A stretch of DNA of 64,000 bases from CAVZMI01 sp050011775 (GCA_050011775.1 JBEKIL010000009.1:1-64000); one strand, 5' to 3'. Shown: positions 27,786-37,886, counted from the stretch's first letter. Program-made: numbers and translations. The notes: a model not told the origin generated them from the letters alone.

Positions 27786-28610
27786 TTATGATGTGTATAA
27801 GCGTACGATCGAATCTATAAGAGCCTCGCTGGTCGAGCGTGCCGGAATTATTGTCGGTCGTATTCCCTCCGTCTGAAGGGCTTCAGCTGTTACCGTACCA
27901 ATCACAGCTGTGTGAATTCCCCGCAGAATAGCGGTTAGAGATTCATTCTCCGGAAATGCCTGCCGCATCGAATGAAAAAAGCCTTCGACACTCGACGGAC
28001 TAAAAAATGTAATCATGTGAATATTCCGGTTTTCCAGCATTTTACGAATAAAATCGGCTGCTGATGGATCGGCGTATTCGGTTTTATAAGCGATGCACTC
28101 TTCAACGACCGCGCCGTAATGCGCCAGACTATCATGAATCGTATTCCCCCCCTTGTTGCTTCTGGGTAGAAGAAATCGTTTTCCATCGACATTCGTCGAT
28201 TTCAGCGCAGCGACAAGTTCTTCTGCTGTAAAACGTTCCGGGATTATCGCTACAGTGAAACGCTGAGCCCTCAATGCTTCCCGCGTCTTTGACCCGACAG
28301 CGCAGAGTATTTTTTCCTTAAGGACCAACCGTGTATCGGCATCGACACGCTGAAAGAATTTCTCGACTGCATTTACACTTGTGAAAATAATTCCATGATA
28401 TCCGGCGATGTTTTTGATGCATCGATCCAGATCATCCCATGATTCGGGATCGCATATCCGTATTGTCGGAAATTCCAAAACATCTGCCCCCAGTGAACGG
28501 AGGGCGGTGCTGAAATCCTCTGCCTGATGAACAGCACGTGTGACCAAAATTGTTTTTCCCCGCAAAGGGGATGTTTGTGTGATGTCCGATATTTTGTGTG
28601 TGATTACCAT
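27786..28610 (-). CDS. hemD: Uroporphyrinogen-III synthase
   Basis: The 274-residue protein should cyclise hydroxymethylbilane to uroporphyrinogen III. HemD is poorly conserved, but the two-lobed pattern is visible. The N-terminal lobe contains KTILVTRAVHQAEDFSTAL and GIIFTSVNAVEKFF, and the second lobe contains HMITFFSPSSVEGFF and AVIGTVTAEALQTEGIRP, both typical for the family. It lies 6 bp after hemC. Position between hemC and hemE makes the assignment secure. Confidence 0.92.
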   Translation of the reverse strand: MVITHKISDITQTSPLRGKTILVTRAVHQAEDFSTALRSLGADVLEFPTIRICDPESWDDLDRCIKNIAGYHGIIFTSVNAVEKFFQRVDADTRLVLKEKILCAVGSKTREALRAQRFTVAIIPERFTAEELVAALKSTNVDGKRFLLPRSNKGGNTIHDSLAHYGAVVEECIAYKTEYADPSAADFIRKMLENRNIHMITFFSPSSVEGFFHSMRQAFPENESLTAILRGIHTAVIGTVTAEALQTEGIRPTIIPARSTSEALIDSIVRLYTS

Positions 28611-28616
28611 GAACGA

Positions 28617-29567
28617 TCACAATGTCGCACCACTGGTGCGAATATCCCGTAAAATTACGTCGGCTCCCTCGCGAAGAAGTTTCTCTGCAAGCTGGCGGCC
28701 GAGAGTTTCAGGATCATCATCGCTTCCCGATGCGGAATCACGAATGAGCTTTGTGCCATCCAGTGAACCGACCATTGCATTGAGGGTAAGAATACCGTCT
28801 CTGACCAGACCGAAGGCACCGATAGGAATCTGACAACCTCCTTCCAGATGCCGCAGAAGGGCTCGCTCACTCAAAGCGGCCCGAGCTGTGGGAATATGAT
28901 TTAACGTTTCGACATACCGCTGTGTTTGTTCATCTTCCGTCCGTATCTCGATACCCAGTGTTCCCTGTCCGGGAGCGGGAAGCATTTCGTCCGGCTCAAG
29001 GAGAAAGCCGATAGCGGCATCCATCCCAAGGCGGTGGATGCCCGCATAGGCGAGCAGCATGCCATCCCAGGTGGATCGTGCAAGCTTATTGAAACGAGTT
29101 TGAATATTTCCCCGGATGTCGATGATTTGAAGATCTGCACGACGATGGAGAAGTTGGCACTTTCGTCGAAGGCTGCCTGTGGCAATTGTTGCACTGTACG
29201 GCAAATCATTGAACGATCGATAGTGCTTCGCAGGATGCGGAATGAACGAATCCCTGACGTCTTCCCGTTCCGTTATGGCGCCGATTGATAATCCATCCGG
29301 TGTTTGTGTCGGCATGTCTTTTAGACTGTGTACGGCAATATCAATATGTTTCTTAAGCAATGCATGTTCGATTTCCCGGGTGAAAAGTCCTTTGTCTCCG
29401 ATTTTCGATAGAGGTGAATCGAGAATTTTATCGCCGGTTGTTTTGATGATACTAAGATTGACCGCTAACGATGGAATATTCCTGCGTAGTTCGCCCTGGA
29501 CCCATTGTGCCTGCCAGAGGGCTAGATCGCTTCCACGTGTTCCGATGACAAGTCGGTCAGGTATCAT
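28617..29567 (-). CDS. hemC: Porphobilinogen deaminase (hydroxymethylbilane synthase)
   Basis: The 316-residue enzyme polymerises four porphobilinogens into hydroxymethylbilane. The motifs IGTRGSDLALWQAQWV, KDMPTQTPDGL, ATGSLRRKCQL and LAPGQGTLGIE (here LPAPGQGTLGIE) are present. The Cys that binds the dipyrromethane cofactor lies in HLEGGCQIPIGAF. Its start overlaps the end of hemA by 11 bp, which implies coupled translation. Confidence 0.97.
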   Translation of the reverse strand: MIPDRLVIGTRGSDLALWQAQWVQGELRRNIPSLAVNLSIIKTTGDKILDSPLSKIGDKGLFTREIEHALLKKHIDIAVHSLKDMPTQTPDGLSIGAITEREDVRDSFIPHPAKHYRSFNDLPYSATIATGSLRRKCQLLHRRADLQIIDIRGNIQTRFNKLARSTWDGMLLAYAGIHRLGMDAAIGFLLEPDEMLPAPGQGTLGIEIRTEDEQTQRYVETLNHIPTARAALSERALLRHLEGGCQIPIGAFGLVRDGILTLNAMVGSLDGTKLIRDSASGSDDDPETLGRQLAEKLLREGADVILRDIRTSGATL

Positions 29568-30831
29568 GCGATTTATGTTCCAATCCGAAAAGATGCCTTA
29601 TCGTACTGATTTTTTTCAATATTTCCTCGTCGGAAGCGCCGTTTCCGTTCCTTAAATTGATTACAGGTGTATGGAGTATTTTATTGACAATTCGCTTTGT
29701 CAGTAGTTCAACCAGTTTTCTGTCCGACTCGGCGAAGCGGTTTATATGTTTTTGCACTTCGTCGCTTCTTATTGATTCGATCACCTCGTGAAGTTGTTGA
29801 ATTGTCGGACTTACCTGCAGTGAATCAAACCATCGATGAAACGACGATAACTCTTCAAAAATAATCCGGTTGACTTTTGGAATTTCAGTTTTTCGTTTAT
29901 CGAGATTTTGATCTATCATTCGATTCAACGTGTCGATATCGTACAGGAACACATTCTCGATCTTTTTCGCTGCCGGGTCTATATTACGGGGCATGCCGAT
30001 ATCGATGATGAAAAGCGGGTCATTAGAGCGTTCTCTCATTACACGGCGGAGATCTACTTCACGCATGACGAAGCCGGGTGTCGAAATACTACTGATGATA
30101 ATATCGATGTTTGTAAGCTCGCTCGAGATTGACTCAAAATCCACAACGCTTCCGCCTAGTTGTGATACAATTTCCTCGGCTTTACTCCGGGTTCGATTCA
30201 CCACGACAAGACTGCCGATGCCTCGTCCGATAAGATGTTTGGCGGTAAGTTCTCCGGTTTCACCGGCGCCGATTAAGAGTGCCCGTTTTTTCCCAAGATC
30301 GTCAAAAATTTTTCCTGCAAGCTCGACTGCCGCGTAGCTGATTGAAATCGCCCCTTCGCAGAGTTCTGTTTCAGTCCGCACGCGTTTTCCAACATGGAAT
30401 GCGTTTTCGAATAATTTGTGTGTAATGATACCGGTCGTTTGCGTCTTTCTGGCGAGGGCATATGCGTCTTTGACCTGGCCGAGAATCTGTATATCACCGA
30501 TGACCATAGAGTCTGCTCCGGAAGTCATCTTGAATAGATGATGTACTGCTCCGCAGGAAAAAAAGGTATAGAAATGTACCGGTAATGCAACGTCGGACGC
30601 ATTTTTGGTCCTTATGAGGTACTCAACAATTGTGTCGCCATTTAAAACATTTTCGCCGGTCAGCCCATAAAGTTCGGTTCGATTACACGTAGAAAAGAGG
30701 ACGGCTTCATTGAGCATGGATTCTGTCAACTCCGCCAACGATTTTTGTATTTCATCGTCCGTGAAAAACAGCCGTTCCCGGATCTCAATCGGTGCTGTTC
30801 GGTGATTGAGGCCGACTGCTATGAGGTTCAT
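29557..30831 (-). CDS. hemA: Glutamyl-tRNA reductase
   Basis: The 424-residue NADPH enzyme reduces glutamyl-tRNA to glutamate-1-semialdehyde, the first committed step of the C5 route. Marks are VGLNHRTAPIEIRERLFF at the N-terminus, the catalytic Cys in FSTCNRTELY, the substrate-channel segment IQILGQVKDAYALA, and the NADPH fold GAGETGELTAKHLIGRG. A C-terminal dimerisation helix region follows. In many bacteria haem feedback acts on HemA stability; nothing in this sequence shows how it is regulated here. Confidence 0.97.
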   Translation of the reverse strand: MNLIAVGLNHRTAPIEIRERLFFTDDEIQKSLAELTESMLNEAVLFSTCNRTELYGLTGENVLNGDTIVEYLIRTKNASDVALPVHFYTFFSCGAVHHLFKMTSGADSMVIGDIQILGQVKDAYALARKTQTTGIITHKLFENAFHVGKRVRTETELCEGAISISYAAVELAGKIFDDLGKKRALLIGAGETGELTAKHLIGRGIGSLVVVNRTRSKAEEIVSQLGGSVVDFESISSELTNIDIIISSISTPGFVMREVDLRRVMRERSNDPLFIIDIGMPRNIDPAAKKIENVFLYDIDTLNRMIDQNLDKRKTEIPKVNRIIFEELSSFHRWFDSLQVSPTIQQLHEVIESIRSDEVQKHINRFAESDRKLVELLTKRIVNKILHTPVINLRNGNGASDEEILKKISTIRHLFGLEHKSHDT

Positions 30832-30853
30832 TGAGAGTATTTAAGCCCTTATT

Positions 30854-31678
30854 TCAATAGAAGTTATGAAAGCTGCTAAAGAACATATTTATAATTGTCA
30901 TCGAAAAAAAAGCAATCACAAACCCTGTAATTGCCAGGATCATTAACCGCCTTCCATGCAATCCGCCGATTTTTTTTGCGAGCAGACCTATTCCATAAAG
31001 TGCCCATATCAGAAAGGTTCCGATTAGTTTCGGATCGGTGTATGAAAAACTCTGAAAGGCTCTTGGCAACCATATGAAACCGATGGTTATTGCAGTCGTC
31101 AGGAGAATAAAACCAAAAATTGTCGATTTAAAACTAAGTGTTGTAAGAATTTCAAGACTTGGAAGACGTTTATAGATTACACCGAACCGGTTCGCTTTAA
31201 TATCGTGATACAGCATTAAATAAAGCGAACCATATACAGCCGAAATTGCAAAAGCTGTAAGACCAAGTAACGCGGTTGACACATGAAAACCAAGCAGGGT
31301 ACTGCGCAACACCGGTTTCACTTCATAAAGATCTTTGATGAAAATCGATGAGACAACTTGAAAAAACAACGCTAGAACGATGATGAAGGTTCCGGTTCCC
31401 CGTACCCGCGTCCGCATTTCAAGATACAGATATGCTACAGAAACCGAAAACGAGATTACCGACATGATTTCGAATACAGTAGTAATTGGAGGATGCCCAA
31501 AAACAACTGTACGCAACAGAAGATATGCCAGATGAATACAAAGAGTAATCAGAAGGAAACCTCTTTTTACAGGCTCGAGTGATGCGGCATTTGTGAAAAA
31601 AGCCCGTGCATATATCCAGACTGTGAATGTGTATAGAAGAGGGAGCAGGATAGTCGTGCCGTCGATAAGATTCTTCAT
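30854..31678 (-). CDS. CcsA/HemX-like cytochrome c assembly membrane protein
   Basis: The roughly 274-residue protein is almost entirely hydrophobic, with about eight transmembrane helices. It has family-like spots such as PITTVFEIMS and a His in LLGFHVSTALLG. It resembles the CcsA/CcmC/HemX family (haem handling or cytochrome c maturation). The tryptophan-rich WWD motif of true CcsA is not visible, so HemX-like is the safer name. I start at ATG 31678 (MKNLIDG), with AGAGG upstream; a longer frame to 31741 adds an unlikely N-terminus. It is the first gene of the haem block, like hemX next to hemA in Bacillus. Confidence 0.78.
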   Translation of the reverse strand: MKNLIDGTTILLPLLYTFTVWIYARAFFTNAASLEPVKRGFLLITLCIHLAYLLLRTVVFGHPPITTVFEIMSVISFSVSVAYLYLEMRTRVRGTGTFIIVLALFFQVVSSIFIKDLYEVKPVLRSTLLGFHVSTALLGLTAFAISAVYGSLYLMLYHDIKANRFGVIYKRLPSLEILTTLSFKSTIFGFILLTTAITIGFIWLPRAFQSFSYTDPKLIGTFLIWALYGIGLLAKKIGGLHGRRLMILAITGFVIAFFSMTIINMFFSSFHNFY

Positions 31679-31881
31679 GAATTCATTTTTCCTCTGAATT
31701 TCTCCATAATGAGTAAAAGGTAAACAAAAAGGGTACCACAATCAAGCAACGGAAATTCACCTGGTAAAGAGCTTTTCCGTTTAGAGAAATACTCTTTCTT
31801 GCAAATAGGGGAGTGGTTTCTTATATTTTGGAATCAAATCATACTAGTATTTTATTTTGAGAGAGATTAGGAGTGTGTGGT

Positions 31882-33285
31882 ATGAATCCCTTCCTTGAGT
31901 TCATCGAAGTCAATAAGAATCGATATATGGATGAGCTGAAAGAGCTCATTGCTATTCCAAGTATCAGTACGAATCCTGAAAATACCGGCGATATCCAGCG
32001 GTGTGCGCAGTGGTTAGCCAATCATCTGCAAGGTCTGGGCATTGAACATGTCCAGGTCATCCCTACGGAAAAACATCCCATCGTGTATGGTGATTGGCTG
32101 CATGCAGATGGGAAACCGACAGTTCTGATTTATGGACATTATGACGTTCAACCGGTCGATCCAATCGAGCTGTGGACAAGTCCACCCTTTGAAGCCACGG
32201 TTCGGGAAGGAAATCTTTATGCGCGCGGTACTGCTGATGATAAGGGTCAGATATTTATACATCTCAAAGCGATCGAGGCATACTTCAAAAATGCCGGCAG
32301 TCTTCCAATAAATATAAAATTTCTAATCGAAGGAGAAGAGGAAATTGGAAGTCCGAATCTTGAAATTTTTGTGAAAAAGAACAGCGACTTACTTGCCGCC
32401 GATATTGTATTGATTTCCGATTCGGCAATGTTTGCCAGAGGAGTCCCTTCGATATGTTATGGCCTGCGCGGTCTGACCTATATGGAGGTTGAATTGACGG
32501 GACCGAACCGGGATCTTCATTCGGGATCGTTCGGCGGATCGGTTCATAATCCGATTCAGGCACTCTCGGAAATAATTGCTTCACTCCATGATAAAAAAGG
32601 GCGGGTCACCATTCCTGGATTCTACGATGATGTCCGTTCGCTTTCAAAGAAGGAACGCGCAGCCTTTAAAAAATTACCGTTTAAGGAAAAAGATTATGCA
32701 AATGATCTTGGAGTAAAACAGCTGTACGGGGAGAAGGGTTATACGACTCTCGAGCGGTTATGGGCGCGTCCTACACTCGAATGTAACGGTATTTGGGGAG
32801 GGTTCACCGGCGACGGAGCTAAGACGGTAATTCCATCAAAGGCAGCAGCAAAGATCAGTATGCGGCTGGTACCCGACCAGGATCCCGATAGAATAGCAAA
32901 ACTATTTGAGAAACATATAAAAAAGATTGCTCCAAGGTCCACTACGGTTGTTGTCAAATCTATCCATGGTGGAAAACCTGCGATCACGCCGATTGAAAGT
33001 CCCGGAGTCCGAGCGGCAATAGTAGCTCTCAAGAAGGCATTCGGAAAGGACCCGTTGTATCAGCGTGAAGGCGGGTCGATTCCGATCGTGGTACAATTTG
33101 AAGAAATTCTAGGGATCTCGACGGTTTTACTTGGTTTTGGGTTACCGGATGAAAATTCGCACTCTCCGAATGAATTCCTTAATCTTGAGAATTTTTACGG
33201 CGGTATTAAGACTTCCCTGTTTTTCATGGAAGAGCTCTCTCACTTGCAGGCGGGATTCGGAAAAAAGAAGAGGAGTGAAAAATAG
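31882..33285 (+). CDS. M20-family metallopeptidase (dipeptidase)
   Basis: The 467-residue zinc hydrolase is of the M20 (CNDP-like) group. Metal-site segments are visible: IYGHYDVQPVDP with His and the bridging Asp, GTADDKGQIFIH, the catalytic Glu pair in LIEGEEEIGSPN, and GFGLPDENSHSPNEF near the C-terminus. No signal peptide is seen, so it is probably cytoplasmic peptide or amide breakdown. I take ATG 31882, with AGGAG at 31869-31873; an upstream GTG lies inside that ribosome site. It is divergent from the haem block and 5 bp ahead of the adenosyltransferase gene. Confidence 0.9.
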   Translation: MNPFLEFIEVNKNRYMDELKELIAIPSISTNPENTGDIQRCAQWLANHLQGLGIEHVQVIPTEKHPIVYGDWLHADGKPTVLIYGHYDVQPVDPIELWTSPPFEATVREGNLYARGTADDKGQIFIHLKAIEAYFKNAGSLPINIKFLIEGEEEIGSPNLEIFVKKNSDLLAADIVLISDSAMFARGVPSICYGLRGLTYMEVELTGPNRDLHSGSFGGSVHNPIQALSEIIASLHDKKGRVTIPGFYDDVRSLSKKERAAFKKLPFKEKDYANDLGVKQLYGEKGYTTLERLWARPTLECNGIWGGFTGDGAKTVIPSKAAAKISMRLVPDQDPDRIAKLFEKHIKKIAPRSTTVVVKSIHGGKPAITPIESPGVRAAIVALKKAFGKDPLYQREGGSIPIVVQFEEILGISTVLLGFGLPDENSHSPNEFLNLENFYGGIKTSLFFMEELSHLQAGFGKKKRSEK

Positions 33286-33290
33286 ACCTT

Positions 33291-33845
33291 ATGGCTACGA
33301 AAATCTATACAAAAACCGGAGACAGGGGGGAGACATCGCTGTTCGGCGGAGAACGCGTTCCGAAAGACACGCTTCGGGTCGAGGCGATCGGGACCATTGA
33401 CGAGCTTAATTCACTCCTTGGGATTATCCGATCTCAGGAACTTCCTGAAGAAATTGAAGAAATTATAGGGAAAATTCAGAATGACCTTTTCGTAATAGGA
33501 GCCGATCTGGCTGCTCGATATCAAAAAGGGAAAAAGCCGAGTGTTCCACGACTTAAACCGCGTCGGACGGAAGTGCTTGAAAAATATATCGATACAATGG
33601 GAGAACATCTCGTTGAATTGCGATCATTCATCCTTCCGGAAGGCGTACGGCCTGCCGCGGAGCTTCATTTTGCTCGAACGGTGTGCCGCCGCGCAGAACG
33701 GCTTATTGTCCGGCTCTCCCGAAGTGAAAAAATAACAGCTACAATCATCCCATATATGAATCGGTTATCGGATCTTTTATTCATTCTGGCACGGCGTGTG
33801 AATGACATTAAAGATCATCATGAGAGAGTGTGGCCGCAAAAATAA
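33291..33845 (+). CDS. Cob(I)alamin adenosyltransferase, PduO type
   Basis: The 184-residue enzyme transfers the adenosyl group of ATP to cob(I)alamin, giving adenosylcobalamin. The ATP-binding N-terminus reads IYTKTGDRGETSLFGG, followed by the conserved IDELNSLLG. The helical bundle includes FILPEGVRPAAELHFART and CRRAERLIV, which carry substrate-site residues of PduO-type enzymes. It is 5 bp downstream of the M20 peptidase and probably co-transcribed. No other cobalamin genes occur in the window. Confidence 0.93.
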   Translation: MATKIYTKTGDRGETSLFGGERVPKDTLRVEAIGTIDELNSLLGIIRSQELPEEIEEIIGKIQNDLFVIGADLAARYQKGKKPSVPRLKPRRTEVLEKYIDTMGEHLVELRSFILPEGVRPAAELHFARTVCRRAERLIVRLSRSEKITATIIPYMNRLSDLLFILARRVNDIKDHHERVWPQK

Positions 33846-34098
33846 TTTTTTCTTGCATTCGATAACTATTCTTTGTACACTTCGCCGAAATCGAATTGCC
33901 TTCCTTTCAAGAATATTCTTCACGATTTTTTTGGAGGAATGGTCGTGTCCAGATTATATTGTAATAGACATTTCATCTCTTCTTCTTTTAATATCAATCC
34001 AAAATTCTTATCAGCACCGCGTGGCGTCGGGTGTTATTCTGGAATAAGAGTCAATTCCGATCAACCTGGTTGTATAAGCTTAATGTGAGGAGGTCCCT

Positions 34099-37000
34099 AT
34101 GAAGTCAACCATTTACAAATTGGTTGTATTTCTGGTGATGACAGCCCTACTCTTCATCTCTGGTGTGGCACTCATTCTTTTATGTATGACGAATGAGTCT
34201 TTTGCTCAAGGCGTTACGACTGCAGCTGTCAATGGAACGGTGACCGATAAGTCGGGAAATCCTGTTGCAGGGGCAACAATTATAGGAATTCATGAACCGT
34301 CGGGTTCGACGTACGGTACAAGCAGTCGCGAGGATGGAAGATACAACCTGCAGAATCTACGTGTCGGCGGTCCGTATAGTATAACTGTTACGCTGATTGG
34401 ATACAAAGAACAAAAGAAGGATGGGATTACTCTCGAGTTGAGTCAAAATCTTCGCATAGATTTTTCGATGATAGAGGAAGCTGTTGTTCTTTCAGGGATG
34501 GAGGTTATCGGCGAACGAAATGCATTGATGAGCGCTTCACGGACCGGTGCAGAAACGCATGTATCGGAATTTCAAATCGAATCGTTTCCGACGATCGCAA
34601 GAAGCTTTACCGATTTTATGAAATTCACACCGCAGTTCGTCGGGAACAGTGCAGCGAGCCGCCCCAATCGCTATAATAACATCCAGATCGATGGTGCAGT
34701 GAACAACGACTTGTTCGGTCTTGCATCGAGCGGGACGCCGGGCGGTCAGGCAGGAACGACGCCGATCAGTCTCGATGCAATCCAGGAATTCCAGGTCGTC
34801 ATCGCGCCATACGATGTACGCCAGGCGGGATTCACGGGCGGCGGTGTGAACGCGATTACACGCAGTGGAACCAATACCATAACCGGTTCGGTGTTCTTCA
34901 CCGGACGGAATCAGAATTGGGTTGGGACGAGTCCTGATGCAAATAAAATAAAATACGGTACATTCAGCGAGTATCAGGGTGCAATTCGTCTCGGTGGACC
35001 TATTCTGGAGAATCGGTTGTTCTTCCTTCTAAATGGTGAGATCACGCGTAAAAATCAGCCGGTTGATGTCGTTCTCGGTGGGCCGGGTATCAGCGGTTCA
35101 AATGTTTCCGCGATGCCGGCCGACTCTGTGGCGAAGCTTTATAACTTTTTGATGACGCAGTATGGCTATAATGCCGGCGGTTACGATCAGTTTGCGGCAA
35201 AGCAGGAAAGCAATAAAATTTTCATTCGCATGGATTACAACATTTCCGATCAACATCGTCTGACGGTACGTCATAATTACGTCGATGCATGGAACGATAA
35301 TATGTCTCGTACCCTTACCAGCTTTTTCCTCGGAAACAGCGACTATGTCTTCAAGAGCACCACGAACCAGACGGTTGCTCAGCTGACAAGCTCCTTTGGT
35401 AATACGATGTCGAATGAGTTAATTCTCGGATATACAAGTATCCGGGATCGTCGAACGACTCCGGGTGCAGCGTTCCCATCGGTTCAGATTACAATCGTCG
35501 GTAGTTCGTCGGTCACAATCGGTTCTGAAGAGTATTCCCCGGCCAACAAGCTGGATCAGAACATCTTCGAGCTGACGGACAACTTCACATACTTTGTGGG
35601 CGATCATGTGTTTACCGTAGGCACTCACAATGAGTTATTCAGTTTTACCAACCTTTACATCCGTGATTTCTATGGCAGATATATCTTTAATTCATTAAAC
35701 GATTTCATAATGGGGAACAATCCATCACGCTATCAATACAGTTACTCCATAAAGCCCGGGGTTCAACAACCTGCCGCACAATTCGGAATTAACCAATTTG
35801 GTTTCTATGCACAGGATGAATGGACGGTCATTCCGAACCTGAAACTCAATATCGGTCTCCGTATCGATATTCCGACATTCCCCGATAAACCATCGTACAA
35901 TCACACTGTTGATTCTACCTTCAGCAGTCTCGGTGTGAGCACCGATAAAGTGCCGAGCGGTAATATTCTCTTTTCACCGCGGTTGGGTTTTAACTGGGAT
36001 GCCATGGGAGACCGCACGACGCAGGTACGCGGCGGCATCGGAGTTTTCTCAGGGCGAACGCCGTATGTCTGGATCTCGAACCAGTATGGAAATACAGGTG
36101 TTGATTTCGGACGTCTGGATGTCTCCGGTACAACAAAGACACCGCTTTTTGTAGCGGATCCGCTGAATCAGCCAAAGCCCGGTTCGAGTCCTTATCTTGT
36201 TCCACAATCAACGACCGAGGTTGATTTGACCGATCCTAATTACAAGATGCCGCAGCTCCTTAGATATGATGTGGCCGTTGACCGGCAACTTCCGTATGGT
36301 TTCACCGGAACGCTGGAAGGAATCTATTCGAAGGTTTTGAATGATGTAATGTATCAGGATATCAATCTCGGCTCACAACTCGGTACCCTGGCGGGTGATG
36401 GACGTCCGATTTATGGGACCTTCACCGGCCGTAATACGACCGCCGGTCAGATCAACAAATCGTTCACAAACGTCATTTATATGAAGAATACGAACAGGGG
36501 ATACCAGTATAATCTCACGGCACATATTCAGCGCCAGTTCTCCGATGGTTTGTTCTTCGATGCTGCCTACACTTATAATAAGGCTGAAGACGAGAACAGT
36601 GTTGTTTCAAGCCAGGCAATTTCGCAGTGGCGTTACAACCCGACGGCAGGAAATCCGAACGATCCGGGTCTCGCCCCGTCGAACTATGATGTACGTCATC
36701 ACATTATTGCATCGCTTTCTTATCGGTTTGAGTACCTGGAAAGATTTGCAACAACCATTGGATTGTTCTTCAATGCCCAATCCGGTGATCCATTCTCATA
36801 CTGTGTTGATGGCGATGTCAATGCGGATGGTCAGACCAGCAACGATCTTTTTTATATACCGAAAGATAAGAACGATATCATCCTGGTAAAAAGCGGCTCG
36901 AGCGATATCCGCACGACCGATCAAATCTGGGATCAGCTTGATTCATACATAAATAACGATGATTATCTGAAAGACCATCGCGGTCAAATCATGCAGCGCA

Positions 37001-37302
37001 ACGGCGCACGTACACCATGGTCAAAATATCTTGACCTGCGTATCACACAGGATATCCCGACCATCGAAAAGCACAATCTGCAGATCACTCTTGATATTTT
37101 AAATGTCTTGAATCTTCTGAACCATGATTGGGGGTACATCAAGTATGTGCCGAATCAAAGCGATCTCCTAGTACGGTTCGAAGGCCTTGATGCAGCCACC
37201 CAAAAGGCGACTTACAGTTTTAAACATGCTCCGGATCCGTACCAGACATCGCAATTGAGCTCGCGATGGCAAATGCAGCTCGGTGTTCGATATTTGTTCT
37301 AA
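34099..37302 (+). CDS. Oar-like TonB-dependent outer-membrane receptor
   Basis: The 1067-residue protein starts with a signal peptide ending near SFAQG. A carboxypeptidase-regulatory-like beta domain (about 38-120, VNGTVTDKSGNPVAGATI) comes next, then a plug with QIDGAVNNDLFGL and SLDAIQEFQVVIAPYDV, and a large beta-barrel ending in MQLGVRYLF with a terminal Phe. The plug sequence FTGGGVNAITRSGTN is typical of the Oar group described in Myxococcus. The substrate cannot be read from sequence; peptide, glycan or protein export roles have been suggested for relatives. GAGGAGG precedes the ATG and a terminator follows, so it is monocistronic. Confidence 0.9.
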   Translation: MKSTIYKLVVFLVMTALLFISGVALILLCMTNESFAQGVTTAAVNGTVTDKSGNPVAGATIIGIHEPSGSTYGTSSREDGRYNLQNLRVGGPYSITVTLIGYKEQKKDGITLELSQNLRIDFSMIEEAVVLSGMEVIGERNALMSASRTGAETHVSEFQIESFPTIARSFTDFMKFTPQFVGNSAASRPNRYNNIQIDGAVNNDLFGLASSGTPGGQAGTTPISLDAIQEFQVVIAPYDVRQAGFTGGGVNAITRSGTNTITGSVFFTGRNQNWVGTSPDANKIKYGTFSEYQGAIRLGGPILENRLFFLLNGEITRKNQPVDVVLGGPGISGSNVSAMPADSVAKLYNFLMTQYGYNAGGYDQFAAKQESNKIFIRMDYNISDQHRLTVRHNYVDAWNDNMSRTLTSFFLGNSDYVFKSTTNQTVAQLTSSFGNTMSNELILGYTSIRDRRTTPGAAFPSVQITIVGSSSVTIGSEEYSPANKLDQNIFELTDNFTYFVGDHVFTVGTHNELFSFTNLYIRDFYGRYIFNSLNDFIMGNNPSRYQYSYSIKPGVQQPAAQFGINQFGFYAQDEWTVIPNLKLNIGLRIDIPTFPDKPSYNHTVDSTFSSLGVSTDKVPSGNILFSPRLGFNWDAMGDRTTQVRGGIGVFSGRTPYVWISNQYGNTGVDFGRLDVSGTTKTPLFVADPLNQPKPGSSPYLVPQSTTEVDLTDPNYKMPQLLRYDVAVDRQLPYGFTGTLEGIYSKVLNDVMYQDINLGSQLGTLAGDGRPIYGTFTGRNTTAGQINKSFTNVIYMKNTNRGYQYNLTAHIQRQFSDGLFFDAAYTYNKAEDENSVVSSQAISQWRYNPTAGNPNDPGLAPSNYDVRHHIIASLSYRFEYLERFATTIGLFFNAQSGDPFSYCVDGDVNADGQTSNDLFYIPKDKNDIILVKSGSSDIRTTDQIWDQLDSYINNDDYLKDHRGQIMQRNGARTPWSKYLDLRITQDIPTIEKHNLQITLDILNVLNLLNHDWGYIKYVPNQSDLLVRFEGLDAATQKATYSFKHAPDPYQTSQLSSRWQMQLGVRYLF

Positions 37303-37322
37303 CCCTCAACATATATTCTTTC

Positions 37323-37359
37323 AAAAAGCCGATCTCCCATTCAGAGGTCGGCTTTTTTT
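37323..37359 (+). terminator. Rho-independent terminator after the Oar-like receptor
   Basis: GCCGATCTC (37328-37336) pairs with GAGGTCGGC (37344-37352) with one G-T pair. A run of T follows, and flanking A/T residues extend the stem. Confidence 0.88.
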
Positions 37360-37380
37360 ACGTCTTGACCTAAACATCAA

Positions 37381-37420
37381 TACTTTACCTTTACCTTTTA
37401 CTTTACCTTTACTCTTCCTC
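37381..37420. repeat. CTTTACC simple repeat upstream of nuoA
   Basis: The stretch consists of repeated CTTTACC/CTTTTA units. A purine-strand version (GGTAAAG units) lies after nuoF at 42250-42301, so the nuoA-F segment is flanked by inverted copies of the same simple repeat. Confidence 0.7.
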
Positions 37421-37529
37421 ATTGACTTTTGATCGTTTTTTTAATAACTTTTTAGAAGTATTTAATTGTATGGTTGATATGTTGTGCAACCTTGAATACT
37501 AAATTATTGTTTGGAGAGTAGAGGTACGA

Positions 37530-37886
37530 ATGCTTGAGAGCTATATTCCCATTATGATCATGCTCGGTGTTGGAGTACTGATGGCGCTTATTTTCTCCAA
37601 TGCAAGTATGCTTTTTGGACCGAAGCGCCCGACCGAAGAAAAATATTCCACATACGAAAGCGGAATGGAACCGGTCGGAACAACGAAGGAACGAATGTCG
37701 GTGAAGTATTACATGGTCGCCATGCTCTTTATCGTTTTTGATATTGAAGTAATCTTTCTCTATCCATGGGCTGTAAATTTCAGGCTTCTAGGTCTTTTTG
37801 GTTTTGTTGAAATGTTCATTTTTATACTGATCCTTCTTGTGGGATATTATTATATATTGAGGAAAGGTGCGTTGCGATGGGATTAG
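37530..37886 (+). CDS. nuoA: NADH-quinone oxidoreductase subunit A
   Basis: The 118-residue membrane subunit of complex I has three transmembrane helices. The conserved acidic loop contains YESGMEPVG, and MLFIVFDIEVIFLYPWAV carries the conserved Asp/Glu of the second helix. GGAGAG precedes the ATG. The gene overlaps nuoB by 10 bp, which implies coupled translation. It opens the nuoABCD group. Confidence 0.95.
   Translation: MLESYIPIMIMLGVGVLMALIFSNASMLFGPKRPTEEKYSTYESGMEPVGTTKERMSVKYYMVAMLFIVFDIEVIFLYPWAVNFRLLGLFGFVEMFIFILILLVGYYYILRKGALRWD

Noticed and set aside
33802..34088. Overlapping plus-strand ORFs between the adenosyltransferase and the Oar-like receptor
   Set aside because: Two frames overlap each other, neither has a start signal, and the stretch is an ordinary AT-rich leader.
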